From Burkholderia sp. S171 (GTDB taxonomy: Bacteria; Pseudomonadota; Gammaproteobacteria; Burkholderiales; Burkholderiaceae), in the NCBI RefSeq assembly GCF_009766085.1, contig NZ_LMUF01000052.1, forward strand, positions 87,172 through 151,171: a stretch of 64,000 nucleotides of DNA, given 5' to 3'. Position numbers and translations under genes: made by a program. Positions within the stretch are counted from its first letter, which is position 1, and the number at the start of each line of letters is the position of its first letter. The notes beneath the pieces are model-generated. The model saw only the letters and a program-made list of their open reading frames with translations, had not been told where the DNA came from and searched no databases. Shown one piece after another: positions 33,650 through 42,532 of the stretch.

Positions 33650-34270
33650 TTAAAGCGCCGCTTTCAACGCAACAAGGAACCGCAGGTAGGCGGTCGCACC
33701 CGGATCCGCGTGCCCCACGCTGCGCTCCTGCACCCACGCCGCGCGCCCCTTTTGCGATTGCAATCGGGCGGTCGTATCGACTTGCTCCTGAGCCGTCGCA
33801 ATCATCGCTGCTAACAATTCAACGGCCGTGCCGCTCGACGATTCAAGCACGTCGAGGCTAGGAATCAGTGCATCGAGAACCGTCTTGTCCCCGACCTTGC
33901 TCTTGCCGCGTTCAGCAATTCGCCCAGCCACCGCACGCCCGATCTCAACCGCTTCCGCTTTTCCCACCGACGTCTTTCCGGCCATTACCTTCGATGCCGC
34001 CAACAAACCGCCACCGATCAACGCCGCGAACGTGGACGGGTTCGCGGTCGAAAACGCCTTCCCGGCACTGAGCAGAACATCAGCCACGGTCGCGTCTTCC
34101 GGCAAACCATCCAGCGCTTTGACGACCGCAGCGGAGCCGGCCGACACGGTGATCCCCAGATCCCCGTCACCCAACGCGGCGTCGAGATCGCGTAGTTCGT
34201 CGGCATGCGCCGGCAGTGCGCTCAAGCTGCGTTTCAGCACGTCCCGGAGCTCCTTGCAAGTAACGCTCAT
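33650..34270 (-). CDS. dhaL: dihydroxyacetone kinase subunit L-like (DhaL)
   Basis: Nucleotide-binding subunit of a two-component dihydroxyacetone-type kinase, 206 residues. The three Mg-coordinating aspartates are present at residues 30, 35 and 37 (LDAALGDGDLG), the same numbers as in E. coli DhaL. The all-helical barrel ends HADPGATAYLRFLVAL. It follows DhaK by 31 bp and is the last gene of the sugar operon. No DhaM-type PTS subunit is present here, so the phosphoryl donor may be ATP. Confidence 0.92.
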   Translation of the reverse strand: MSVTCKELRDVLKRSLSALPAHADELRDLDAALGDGDLGITVSAGSAAVVKALDGLPEDATVADVLLSAGKAFSTANPSTFAALIGGGLLAASKVMAGKTSVGKAEAVEIGRAVAGRIAERGKSKVGDKTVLDALIPSLDVLESSSGTAVELLAAMIATAQEQVDTTARLQSQKGRAAWVQERSVGHADPGATAYLRFLVALKAAL

Positions 34271-34301
34271 CGCATGTTCTCCTGATTAATCCAGCGACCG
34301 G

Positions 34302-35300
34302 TCATTCGCGGAAGAACGGCGAACGGGCAGGCGCTGCCAGCAGCGTTTCCAGTTCGTCGTCGACGTGCATCACCGTGATCGATGCCCCCGCCATTTCCAG
34401 GCTCGTCACATACTCGCCCACATACGTTCTCGCGATCGTCAGCCGCTGATCCGCGAGCATGCCGGCCGCTCGCCGAAACAACACATAAAGCTCTTCCAGC
34501 GGCGTCGCGCCCAGCCCGTTCACCAGGATGGCAACCCGCGAGCCCGTCGGCAACGCGAGATCACGAAGGATTGCCCCCGTGAGTCGGTCAGCAATTTCAT
34601 CGGCGGTTTCCAGCTTGCCGCGATGCGACCCAGGCTCACCATGAATGCCGATACCAATTTCCATCTCGCCATCGGGCAGCGTGAACGTCGGCTTGCCGGC
34701 GGCGGGCAGAATAGTGGGCGACAACCCGACGCCCATCGTGCGGCTCCGGCTATTCGCCTTGCCCGCGATACGTGCGACTTCATCCAGCGAATCGCCCCGC
34801 TCCGCCGCTGCGCCCGCGCACTTGAACGCGAACACCATGCCCGCCACGCCGCGCCTGTCTGCGCTTCGTTCAGCCGGCGCAGATGCCACGTCGTCGGTCA
34901 GGACGACAGTCCTGATGTCGATGCCTTCGAGCTCTGCCATGTCGGCCGCAAGGTCGAAGTTGAAGACATCGCCGCCATAGTTGCCATACACGTAGAGCAC
35001 GCCCGCGCCGCCGTTGACCGCCTTGGTCGCCTCGAAGATCTGTTCGGATGACGGCGATGAAAACACATTGCCAACCGCCACGCCGCCGCACAAACCTTCG
35101 CCCACGTACCCCAGGAAGCCCGGCATATGCCCGGAGCCGCCCCCGGTCACAATGCCGACACGGCCTTGCTTGGGCGCGTCGGCACGCACCAGCGCGCGGC
35201 GGTCCGCGGTTGCCGCCTTGATCCATCCGGGATGCGCAAGCAGCAATGCGTCGATCACCTCGTCGACAAAATTCTCAGGCTGATTGATGATCTTTTTCAC
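34302..35300 (-). CDS. dhaK: dihydroxyacetone kinase-family subunit K (DhaK), non-canonical type
   Basis: Substrate-binding kinase subunit, 332 residues, starting at GTG 35300 with AAGGAG nine bases upstream. Key residues align with E. coli DhaK at an offset of two: His58 (GGGSGH), Asp111 (NYGGD) and the covalent-substrate His220 (GIGIHGEPG). The surrounding motifs (GHMPGFLGYVGEGL, VYGNYGGDVFNFD) differ from the DHA-specific GHEP and KNYTGD types and recall DhaK-like kinases of other short ketoses. It lies between the ABC permease and DhaL. Confidence 0.9.
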   Translation of the reverse strand: MKKIINQPENFVDEVIDALLLAHPGWIKAATADRRALVRADAPKQGRVGIVTGGGSGHMPGFLGYVGEGLCGGVAVGNVFSSPSSEQIFEATKAVNGGAGVLYVYGNYGGDVFNFDLAADMAELEGIDIRTVVLTDDVASAPAERSADRRGVAGMVFAFKCAGAAAERGDSLDEVARIAGKANSRSRTMGVGLSPTILPAAGKPTFTLPDGEMEIGIGIHGEPGSHRGKLETADEIADRLTGAILRDLALPTGSRVAILVNGLGATPLEELYVLFRRAAGMLADQRLTIARTYVGEYVTSLEMAGASITVMHVDDELETLLAAPARSPFFRE

Positions 35301-35397
35301 GGGTCTTGTCTCCTTGAAGCGCGGTCTGTGCCGGGTTGATTCCACGCTGTTTTCATGTGGCCGCAGCGTTTCAGCCGTCATTTTTTACGGCTTCAAT

Positions 35398-36399
35398 TCA
35401 GAGCTTGCGCCGCTGGCTGACAGCGTCGAGCAGCACCGCTGCGAAGATCACGCCGCCCTGAATGAATTGCGTCCAGAACGGGTTCACGCCGAGCAGCGAC
35501 AAGCCGACATTGATCACGCCGATCAGCACCACGCCAATGAAGGTCCCGACAATCGAACCACGACCGCCGGCAAGCGATGTGCCACCAATCACAACCCCGG
35601 CAATCACCTGCAGTTCCAGGCCGTTTGCAGCCGATGGCAACGCCGAGTTGAGCCGCCCCGCCAGTACGATGCCCGCTACCGCCGCCGTCGCTCCAGCGAG
35701 CGTGTAGGTCAAGAAGATCACGCGGTTCACGGGGATACCCGCAAGCCGGGCCGCCTCCTTGTTACCACCGACCGCGAACACCTGATGCCCGAAGGTCGTC
35801 TTGCGCAGCAGCACATGACCGATCACGAACACCACCAGCATCACGATCATGGGTGCAGGCAAGCCGGCCAGCGTCTTGGCGCCGAATGCAGTGAACGCGT
35901 TAGGGAAATCGAATTTGGTCCGGCCATCGGAGATCGCGAGTGTGAGTCCGCGCGCCATGGCCATCATCGCCAGCGTCACGATGAACGGCACCAGCCTGAG
36001 CCATGCGACCGACAAACCGTTCAGCGCGCCAACCAGGGCGCCCACCGCCAATGCCACGCCCAACCCCGCGATACCGAGTGCGACGTTGTCAGGGCTCGAT
36101 CCGGCCATCACCGTTGCCGCGACCATGCCGCTCAACGCGACCAGTGAGCCCACGGACAAGTCGATGCCCGACGTAATGATCACGAAGGTGCCGCCGACCG
36201 CCGCAATGCCGACCACGGACACTTGCACCATGATGTTGGTGAGCGTGCTGGTAGTCAGGAATTCCGGCGATGCAATCGATAAGCCGATACAGATCAGGAC
36301 CAACGCTGCCAGCAGCGGTCCGAGACCCGTCCGCAATTGCCGGATGATGCGGCGGGAGCGTGCTTCCGAATCCGCCTGATTCGCTGCCGTGGAAGTCAT
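35398..36399 (-). CDS. ribose-type ABC transporter permease
   Basis: Inner-membrane permease of 333 residues in the BPD_transp_2 (RbsC) family, with eight to ten spans. Conserved segments are ITSGIDLSVGSLVALSGM and VIGGTSLAGGRGSIVGTFIG. ATG 36399 overlaps the ATPase stop (ATGA); an in-frame upstream start has no support. It functions with the ATPase and lipoprotein receptor encoded upstream. A 97-bp gap separates it from DhaK. Confidence 0.94.
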   Translation of the reverse strand: MTSTAANQADSEARSRRIIRQLRTGLGPLLAALVLICIGLSIASPEFLTTSTLTNIMVQVSVVGIAAVGGTFVIITSGIDLSVGSLVALSGMVAATVMAGSSPDNVALGIAGLGVALAVGALVGALNGLSVAWLRLVPFIVTLAMMAMARGLTLAISDGRTKFDFPNAFTAFGAKTLAGLPAPMIVMLVVFVIGHVLLRKTTFGHQVFAVGGNKEAARLAGIPVNRVIFLTYTLAGATAAVAGIVLAGRLNSALPSAANGLELQVIAGVVIGGTSLAGGRGSIVGTFIGVVLIGVINVGLSLLGVNPFWTQFIQGGVIFAAVLLDAVSQRRKL

Positions 36400-37943
36400 G
36401 CCCCTACTCCTGTTGTAGCCCACTGAATAACCGTTTCTGAATCTGCCTTGTCGCGAGATATTTCGGTGACGATTTTGCCCCGGTACATCACGAGGACCCG
36501 ATCCGACATGCCCAGCAGTTCCGGCAATTCCGAACTGACCATGATGACGGCGGCACCCGCACGAGCCATCGAAACCATGTGCGCGTAGATCTCCGTCTTC
36601 GCGCCTACATCGATACCGCGTGTAGGTTCGTCCAGCATGATCACCGCCGGCTGCGTCGCCGTCGCGCGGCCGAGAATGACCTTCTGCTGATTGCCGCCGG
36701 ACAAATTGCCGGTGATCTGCATGACCGATGACGCGCGTACACCAAAACGCGTGCTTGCTTCCTGCGCGAGCTTGCGCTTTTTCGTGTTGCTGACAAAGCC
36801 GCCGGTGGCCAGCGCGAGCAAGCTGGACAGCGCGACGTTTTCTTCGATGCTGGCATCGAGTACAAGCCCTTCAAGCTTGCGATCCTCGGAGGTGTACACG
36901 AGCCCGTTGCGTACCCCTTCCGCAGGCGAACCGATGGCAACCTTCTTGCCGCGTATCAGCACTTCGCCGCCGCTTAGCGGCAGTGCACCGAAAATCGCCT
37001 TGAGCAACTCGGTGCGCCCCGCACCTGCAATGCCGGCTATCCCCACGATCTCGCCGGCGCGTACGCTAAAGCTGGCGTCACGCAGCACGGGCGCGCTAGC
37101 GAGATTACGGACCTCCAGCATCACGGGACCATAGTCGCGCGGCTCCCACGGATAGAACGAATCCAGGTTGCGGGCGACCATGGCCTGCACCAGATCCTGT
37201 TCGGTCCACTGCGCCATGGGACGTGCACCCACGGTCGCGCCGTCGCGCATGACAACGGCCGAATCCGCGAGCTCGAACACCTCTTCAAGATGATGCGAGA
37301 TAAAGATGATGCCCATGCCGGCTTCACGCAAACGCCGGACCACGGCATAGAGATTGGCGATGTCCTCGCGCTGCAGCGCAGCGGTGGGTTCGTCCATCAC
37401 GAGAATGCGTGCATCGCGCGCCAACGCCTTTGCAACCTCGACAAGCTGGCGTTTATTCAAAGGCAGGTCTCCCAGGCGCATGGACGGCGAAACACCTTCG
37501 AGGCCCACTTGGGCGAGCGCTGTGCGGGCCATCTCGTTGGCCCGTTTGCGCAACACCAGGCCACTGCGCGACGGCATGCGGCCGAGAAACAGGTTCTCCG
37601 CAACCGTCATGTCGTTGACCAGCGAAAGCTCTTGATAGATCACGGCCACGCCGGCATCAATCGCCGCATGCGTACCGCGCGCGAGAGGCCGCCCGTTGAT
37701 CTCGATCGTGCCTTCATCCGGCTCATAGGCACCCGAAAGCGTCTTGATCAACGACGACTTTCCTGCACCGTTCTCACCGACGATGGCCATCACATGGCCG
37801 GCCTGCAATTCGAGGCTGACACCTCGCAACGCCTTGACGCCGGGGAAGCTCTTGACGATACCTTCCATGCGCAACAGCGGCGCCACGGCGGCCGTGCTGC
37901 CCGCGCTAGTGGTTCCCACCGCCGAACCCCTCTCACTGTTCAT
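36396..37943 (-). CDS. ribose-type ABC transporter ATP-binding protein (two ATPase domains)
   Basis: A 515-residue duplicated ATPase of the RbsA/XylG type. The N-terminal half has Walker A GENGAGKSS and Walker B ILVMDEPTAAL. The C-terminal half has the degenerate GIAGAGRTE, signature LSGGNQQKVILGR and Walker B VIMLDEPTRGID. The asymmetric pair of nucleotide sites is normal for this family. It starts 88 bp after the receptor gene, beyond a strong stem-loop. Confidence 0.94.
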   Translation of the reverse strand: MNSERGSAVGTTSAGSTAAVAPLLRMEGIVKSFPGVKALRGVSLELQAGHVMAIVGENGAGKSSLIKTLSGAYEPDEGTIEINGRPLARGTHAAIDAGVAVIYQELSLVNDMTVAENLFLGRMPSRSGLVLRKRANEMARTALAQVGLEGVSPSMRLGDLPLNKRQLVEVAKALARDARILVMDEPTAALQREDIANLYAVVRRLREAGMGIIFISHHLEEVFELADSAVVMRDGATVGARPMAQWTEQDLVQAMVARNLDSFYPWEPRDYGPVMLEVRNLASAPVLRDASFSVRAGEIVGIAGIAGAGRTELLKAIFGALPLSGGEVLIRGKKVAIGSPAEGVRNGLVYTSEDRKLEGLVLDASIEENVALSSLLALATGGFVSNTKKRKLAQEASTRFGVRASSVMQITGNLSGGNQQKVILGRATATQPAVIMLDEPTRGIDVGAKTEIYAHMVSMARAGAAVIMVSSELPELLGMSDRVLVMYRGKIVTEISRDKADSETVIQWATTGVGA

Positions 37944-37991
37944 GTTCGGGTCTCACTGAATATCACTGAATATCAGATGCACAGACACATG

Positions 37992-38025
37992 CATGCGCGC
38001 TCCCCGTGCAGCGGGAGCGCGCATG
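37992..38025 (-). other. strong stem-loop between receptor and ATPase genes
   Basis: CATGCGCGCTCCC and GGGAGCGCGCATG are perfect 13-bp complements around an 8-base loop. It directly follows the minus-strand receptor gene and precedes the ATPase gene. There is no T-run. Such structures commonly protect the upstream message and let the receptor be made in excess over the membrane subunits. Confidence 0.8.
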
Positions 38026-38031
38026 AACAGC

Positions 38032-39138
38032 TTACTGACTGACCTGCTCGGACCAGAGACCGTATTTCTTGGTCGCATCGGAGTCGATATTGCTCTTGTC
38101 GATCAGCAACGTCGGCCATGCATAGTTCGCCGGGACCGGTTTCTTTGCACTGTAATCCGCGATGAAACTCAGCGCCTTCGCCGCCATTTCGATCGGGTTC
38201 TGCGAAATGGTCGCGTCCTGCTTGCCCGCGCGAATGGCGGAAAGCGCTTGCGCCGTACCATCCGCGCCAATGACCATGATGTGGTCCTTGTCACCGAGCG
38301 GCTTGTAACGCCCCGAGTTATCGATCGCCTTCTCTGCACCCACGGTGTTGTCGTCGTTCGCGCCGAAGACTGCATCGATCTGCGGATACTTTTGCAGGAT
38401 GTTCGTCATTGCGTTAAGAGACTTCTCCTGGTCGAACGCGCCTTCCTGGCGGGCGACCACCTTGATGTCCGGATACTTGGCGATCGCATCGCTAAAGCCC
38501 TTTTCACGATCGGTAGCCGCCGTCGTGCCGACCAGTCCGATCAGGTCGACCACGTTGCCTTTCGCGGAGCCATAGCGCTTCTTCAACTGGTCAGCTATCC
38601 AATTCGCCCCGGTTGCGCCGAGCGCCACGTTGTCCGACGCCACGAAGGACGTCACCTTGCCTCCGTCCGAACCGCGGTCCAGCGTGAACACGGGAATACC
38701 CATGGCGTTGGCTTTCTCGACAGCGGGAATAATCGCTTTAGAGTCGATCGGGTTGAGCACAAGTGCGGTGACGCCCTGGCTTAGCAAGTTGATCGCGTCA
38801 TTGACCTGCTGCTGTGCGTCGCCATTGGCATTGGTCTGAACGAGATCGAAGCCTTGCGCCTTGGCGCCCTTCTCCACCCCGGATTTCAAACCGACGAAAA
38901 ACGCGTTGTTCAGCGTGGAAACCGAAAAGCCGACCTTGACCTTGCCGCCGCCCGCATCCGACGCCGCTGCTGCTGGTGCCGCGCTTGCCGCAGCGCTCGC
39001 TCCCGCGTCGGTCGATGCCGTTGTCGACGTCTCGCTCTTCGAGCACCCGCTTAGCGCGGCAGCCGCGCAAAGCACCAGCACTCCCGTCGATGTGCCGACC
39101 TTCGACCATCTGTCGAACCTTTCTGAATTCCAGGGCAT
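38032..39138 (-). CDS. ribose-type ABC transporter substrate-binding lipoprotein
   Basis: Sugar receptor of the Peripla_BP_4 (RbsB) family, 368 residues. A signal peptide ends at the lipobox LSGC (about residue 31), followed by a 35-residue Ala/Ser/Thr linker before the fold starts at VKVGFSVSTLNNAFF. Ligand-pocket regions such as PIDSKAIIPAV and FTLDRGSDGG are present. ATG 39138 has GGAGA upstream. Being a lipoprotein is unusual for this family in Gram-negative bacteria. A 229-bp gap to the aldolase gene may contain a second promoter. Confidence 0.92.
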   Translation of the reverse strand: MPWNSERFDRWSKVGTSTGVLVLCAAAALSGCSKSETSTTASTDAGASAAASAAPAAAASDAGGGKVKVGFSVSTLNNAFFVGLKSGVEKGAKAQGFDLVQTNANGDAQQQVNDAINLLSQGVTALVLNPIDSKAIIPAVEKANAMGIPVFTLDRGSDGGKVTSFVASDNVALGATGANWIADQLKKRYGSAKGNVVDLIGLVGTTAATDREKGFSDAIAKYPDIKVVARQEGAFDQEKSLNAMTNILQKYPQIDAVFGANDDNTVGAEKAIDNSGRYKPLGDKDHIMVIGADGTAQALSAIRAGKQDATISQNPIEMAAKALSFIADYSAKKPVPANYAWPTLLIDKSNIDSDATKKYGLWSEQVSQ

Positions 39139-39367
39139 AACCGTCTCCGTTGTGTAAGTTTTAAAAGCAGGTTGAGATTCCCTTGCATCTTCTTTCACTT
39201 CGATCGACAAGCCTCTGGCTGAAGCAGTGAAGCGTCGAAGCCAGAACTCAACGATATTCAGTCCAGCGAAATACAGCCTATCGTGGTCGAATGCTATCCT
39301 CGCAACCCACGGCACGCTATCCCCAAAATCGAAAGGTCCCGTTGCAAAAATGGAGCACGTCCGTTCA

Positions 39368-40039
39368 TCAAGTCTTGCTACGCAAACCATATCCCTTGAA
39401 TTTTTCGATGACTTCGTTGATTGCTTCATCGGACAGCACCGGCGGTGTTCCGAGTTGGCAAGCAAGTAAATACTGTTGAGCGAGGACTTCCACTTCATTG
39501 GCTAGCCACAACGCACGAGCGAGATCAGGTCCAACAGCAATCACGCCGTGGTGCGCAAGCAGGCACGCTGTACGGTCTTTCAAAGCGGTAAGAGTGTGTT
39601 CTGACAACGTCTGGCTACCGAAGGTCGCATACGGCGCACATCGTATGGAATTTCCCCCTGCGACCGCAACCATATAGTGATGCGCAGGAATATCCCTGCC
39701 ATGAATAGCCAGAGCAGTGGCCGCATTCGAATGCGTATGCACCACCGCGTTGATCTCGGGCCGCGAACGCAGGATGTCGCGATGAAACCGCCATTCCGTC
39801 GAAGGCCGGCGTTGCTCGAACACCGCCGCGTCATCAGCCACATCAAGCGGCAACCAGACGATGTCCTGCGTTTGCAACTCCGCATAGGGGACGCCGCTTG
39901 GCGTGATCAGCAAACCTTCCTTCCACCGCGCACTGATGTTGCCGGAGGTTCCCTGGTTTATCCCAAGACGCTCCATCTCGAGGGCGGTGTCAATCACCTC
40001 TCGGCGCAGCGCAGTCTCGGTGTCCGGCATGCTGTTCAC
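39368..40039 (-). CDS. class II sugar-phosphate aldolase, FucA-like (DHAP-shunt aldolase candidate)
   Basis: Zinc aldolase of 223 residues, strongly similar in pattern to L-fuculose-1-phosphate aldolase. The catalytic Glu82 (PSTEWRFH) and zinc ligands His101, His103 (VVHTHSN) and His164 (AHHG) have exactly the FucA spacing. The C-terminal region EVEVLAQQYLLAC and EKFKGYGLR is also FucA-like. It starts at GTG 40039, overlapping the stop of the MtnA-like gene. Next to MtnK and MtnA homologues it most likely cleaves 5-deoxyribulose-1-phosphate or methylthioribulose-1-phosphate to dihydroxyacetone phosphate and an aldehyde. Confidence 0.9.
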   Translation of the reverse strand: MNSMPDTETALRREVIDTALEMERLGINQGTSGNISARWKEGLLITPSGVPYAELQTQDIVWLPLDVADDAAVFEQRRPSTEWRFHRDILRSRPEINAVVHTHSNAATALAIHGRDIPAHHYMVAVAGGNSIRCAPYATFGSQTLSEHTLTALKDRTACLLAHHGVIAVGPDLARALWLANEVEVLAQQYLLACQLGTPPVLSDEAINEVIEKFKGYGLRSKT

Positions 40040-41208
40040 AACGTACCCCCGCCGGATGAAAACAGCGCGGTGAAGTTTTTATCAAAGGGCTGTTCTACTA
40101 TCCCGCGCTCAGTGATGAAACCGGTCACCAGATCATGAGGGGTGACATCGAAGGCCGGGTTACGCACTTTGATATCGACGGGCGCAGTGGGCTGGCCCGC
40201 CAGATGCGTCACCTCATGGTCTTGCCGCTCTTCAATCACGATGTCCGATCCGTTCGCCGTCAACAGGTCAAGCGTTGACGACGGACACGCAACGTAGAAC
40301 GGTATGCCGAAATAACGCGCGGTGATGGCGACGCTCAACGTGCCGATCTTATTGGCGAAGTCGCCATTAGCCGCCACCCGATCCGTGCCCACAATCACCA
40401 GGTCCACCAAGCCCTGCGACATGATGGAAGCCGCCATGCTGTCGGTGATCAAGGTCACGTCAACGCCGGCTTTCTGCAGCTCAAAAGCCGTCAAGCGCGA
40501 ACCTTGCAGCAAGGGGCGCGTTTCATCAGCGAAAACACGGAAGGAGATGCCCTGTTGATGAGCCATGTAGATCGGCGCGGTCGCCGTACCCATGCCGGTT
40601 GTCGCCAACGCACCCGCATTGCAATGGGTCAACACACCGCAACCAGGCGTGATGAGGGACACGCCATGCGCACCGATGCCGGCGCAGAGCGCCTGATCCT
40701 CTGCGTGAATCTTCATGGCCTCGGCAACCAGCACCTTGTACACAGCGGCAGGATCTTGCGTCGCCGAGCGTTGCGCAGCAGCCAACATGCGCTTGAGGCT
40801 CCAACTGAGGTTCACGGCCGTCGGCCTTGCCGAATCCAGGAAGCTGGCTTGCTGCATTAATTGCGACTGAAAATCCTCAGTGGAGAGGCGCCGCAACGGT
40901 TGCATCGCGACACACAAACCGTAAGCTGCCGCCACCCCGATGGCCGGTGCACCGCGCACCCGCAACTCGTGAATCCAGCGCCATACATCCTTTACCCCGC
41001 TGACTCGTTCAACCACAATCGCCTGCGGTAATTGCGTCTGGTCCAGGAGGAACAGACTCTCCTCCTGCCAGGCAAGGGTCGCGGGAAGGGCTTCTAAAGG
41101 CGCCGGCGAAACCATGAGTTCTCCAGATTGAATGACATTTTCCTGATCTGATGACTCGCTGCTGCGTTCGCCGGTTTGACCCGCACGAATCGGGTTTAGC
41201 AGGCTCAT
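40036..41208 (-). CDS. mtnA: S-methyl-5-thioribose-1-phosphate isomerase family (MtnA-like)
   Basis: Aldose-1-phosphate to ketose-1-phosphate isomerase, 390 residues from ATG 41208. The catalytic pair is Cys196 (THCNAGAL) and Asp276 (VGTDRVAANGD), 80 residues apart as in the Bacillus enzyme. Other family motifs are VRGAPAIGVAAAYG and ADETRPLLQGSRLTAFEL. ATG 41208 overlaps the kinase stop and has GAGGAG upstream. An internal ATG at 41115, with GGAGAA upstream, gives a 359-residue protein nearer the family norm and may be the real start. No MtnB/MtnC/MtnD genes follow, so methionine salvage is not the goal here. Confidence 0.92.
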   Translation of the reverse strand: MSLLNPIRAGQTGERSSESSDQENVIQSGELMVSPAPLEALPATLAWQEESLFLLDQTQLPQAIVVERVSGVKDVWRWIHELRVRGAPAIGVAAAYGLCVAMQPLRRLSTEDFQSQLMQQASFLDSARPTAVNLSWSLKRMLAAAQRSATQDPAAVYKVLVAEAMKIHAEDQALCAGIGAHGVSLITPGCGVLTHCNAGALATTGMGTATAPIYMAHQQGISFRVFADETRPLLQGSRLTAFELQKAGVDVTLITDSMAASIMSQGLVDLVIVGTDRVAANGDFANKIGTLSVAITARYFGIPFYVACPSSTLDLLTANGSDIVIEERQDHEVTHLAGQPTAPVDIKVRNPAFDVTPHDLVTGFITERGIVEQPFDKNFTALFSSGGGTL

Positions 41209-42473
41209 ATCCGCTCCTCGCTTTGCGCCCGGACGATCCTGGCGTGAGCCAGTACCTCGTCAATACCATCGAACTGTTGGCGTTGCACGAGCAAGGTTTC
41301 AGCAAACCGCAGACAACGCACTTCTATTTTTGCGCGTGCTGCTTCGTCGGGAATGCTCGTGATTTCCGCGACCTTTGCCATTCCCACAATTCGACGAATC
41401 ATCTTGCAACCCGCGAATCCAAGTGTGTCCGCAAAAAGCCTTCGCATGAAATGGTTTCGAAATGCTTCCGAGCAGGATTCGTCAGAGTCTTGGCCAATGA
41501 AATGCTGCTTGCTGCGGCTCTCATGATCCCGCCAGAGCGTCAGGAACTTGTCGGCGAAACCGTTCCAGATCTGTGCGGCTTGTTCAAGCAACCATTGCTG
41601 ATAGTGCTCTGGATTCGCTCCTCCCACACGACCGTGCCAGTCCCGAGAGAAGTACGCTAACCAGAGATTGGCCAGGAGCGCGCCAATGTCGAAACCCATG
41701 GGTCCGTAGAAAGCGAACTCCGGGTCTATGACGAAGGTCTCTTCCTGATTGATCATGATCGATCCCGTATGCAGGTCGCCATGCAGCAAACTCTCCGCAT
41801 GATTCATGAATGCCCATTTCATTTCCGCGACGGCAATGCGCAACGCCACCGACGTTCTGAGCCGTTCTACCGCCGAGCGAGGCAAGACAGGGCTATAAAT
41901 GTTTGAAGGATGATCCTCGAACGGATAGGTGAAAACGAGGTCCTCCGTGATCTTGCAGAGCTCGCTATTGACCGATGCGCTAACGGCCTGCTTCTTCACG
42001 TGCGGCGCGAGGAACAGATCCGAACAGAAGAACAGCGTATGCGCCAGATAGGTGGAAAGATGATCGCCCAGCTTTGGATAAACGGTTCCTTCCATCAAAC
42101 CTTGTCGCAGGATTTTGTGCGAGGACAAGCGCTGCATGACCATCAGGAACAGTTCGCTGTCGGCGTGATAAACCTCAGGGACGTGTTGCGGACATAACGC
42201 GCCGAAGCGGCGCAGCGCTGCCACCTCGTGCTCCATTCGCTGACGCGTCAGCGGCCAGCTCGTTCCAACGAGACGCAGGAAAGGCGGCGCCTGTTTGACG
42301 ACAACACTTTTCTCCGGCGCACGAGCATTACTGACGAAATAAACGAAATTCAGATTGCCATCGCCGACTTCGACTACGTCCAGTTCATCGGTATTGCCGA
42401 GCAACGCACGCACCGCCGGTACGCCGCTAAGGTAAGCCGTCAAGTCAGCAGAATTCAACGCTTCAAATTCCAT
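41205..42473 (-). CDS. mtnK: S-methyl-5-thioribose kinase family (MtnK-like)
   Basis: Sugar kinase of the aminoglycoside-phosphotransferase fold, 422 residues. ATP-loop region GDGNLN is at 38-43, the catalytic loop LLHGDLHTGSIM has Asp233, and the metal-binding DPE is at 250-252 (VIDPEFAFYGPMGFDIG). These are the MtnK hallmarks. It would phosphorylate C1 of methylthioribose or 5-deoxyribose. It is the first enzyme gene after the GntR regulator (59 bp gap) and is translationally coupled to mtnA. Confidence 0.93.
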   Translation of the reverse strand: MEFEALNSADLTAYLSGVPAVRALLGNTDELDVVEVGDGNLNFVYFVSNARAPEKSVVVKQAPPFLRLVGTSWPLTRQRMEHEVAALRRFGALCPQHVPEVYHADSELFLMVMQRLSSHKILRQGLMEGTVYPKLGDHLSTYLAHTLFFCSDLFLAPHVKKQAVSASVNSELCKITEDLVFTYPFEDHPSNIYSPVLPRSAVERLRTSVALRIAVAEMKWAFMNHAESLLHGDLHTGSIMINQEETFVIDPEFAFYGPMGFDIGALLANLWLAYFSRDWHGRVGGANPEHYQQWLLEQAAQIWNGFADKFLTLWRDHESRSKQHFIGQDSDESCSEAFRNHFMRRLFADTLGFAGCKMIRRIVGMAKVAEITSIPDEAARAKIEVRCLRFAETLLVQRQQFDGIDEVLAHARIVRAQSEERI

Positions 42474-42532
42474 CGATTACTCCTTCGCAGGCTTCTTCAG
42501 ACTTAACTTGGTGCGGCGTGCTTAGTGGCGCT

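Noticed and set aside
39368..42473. Methionine salvage pathway as the role of mtnK/mtnA
   Set aside because: No mtnB, mtnC, mtnD or nucleosidase/phosphorylase genes are nearby, and a FucA-like aldolase is coupled instead, which fits the DHAP shunt better.
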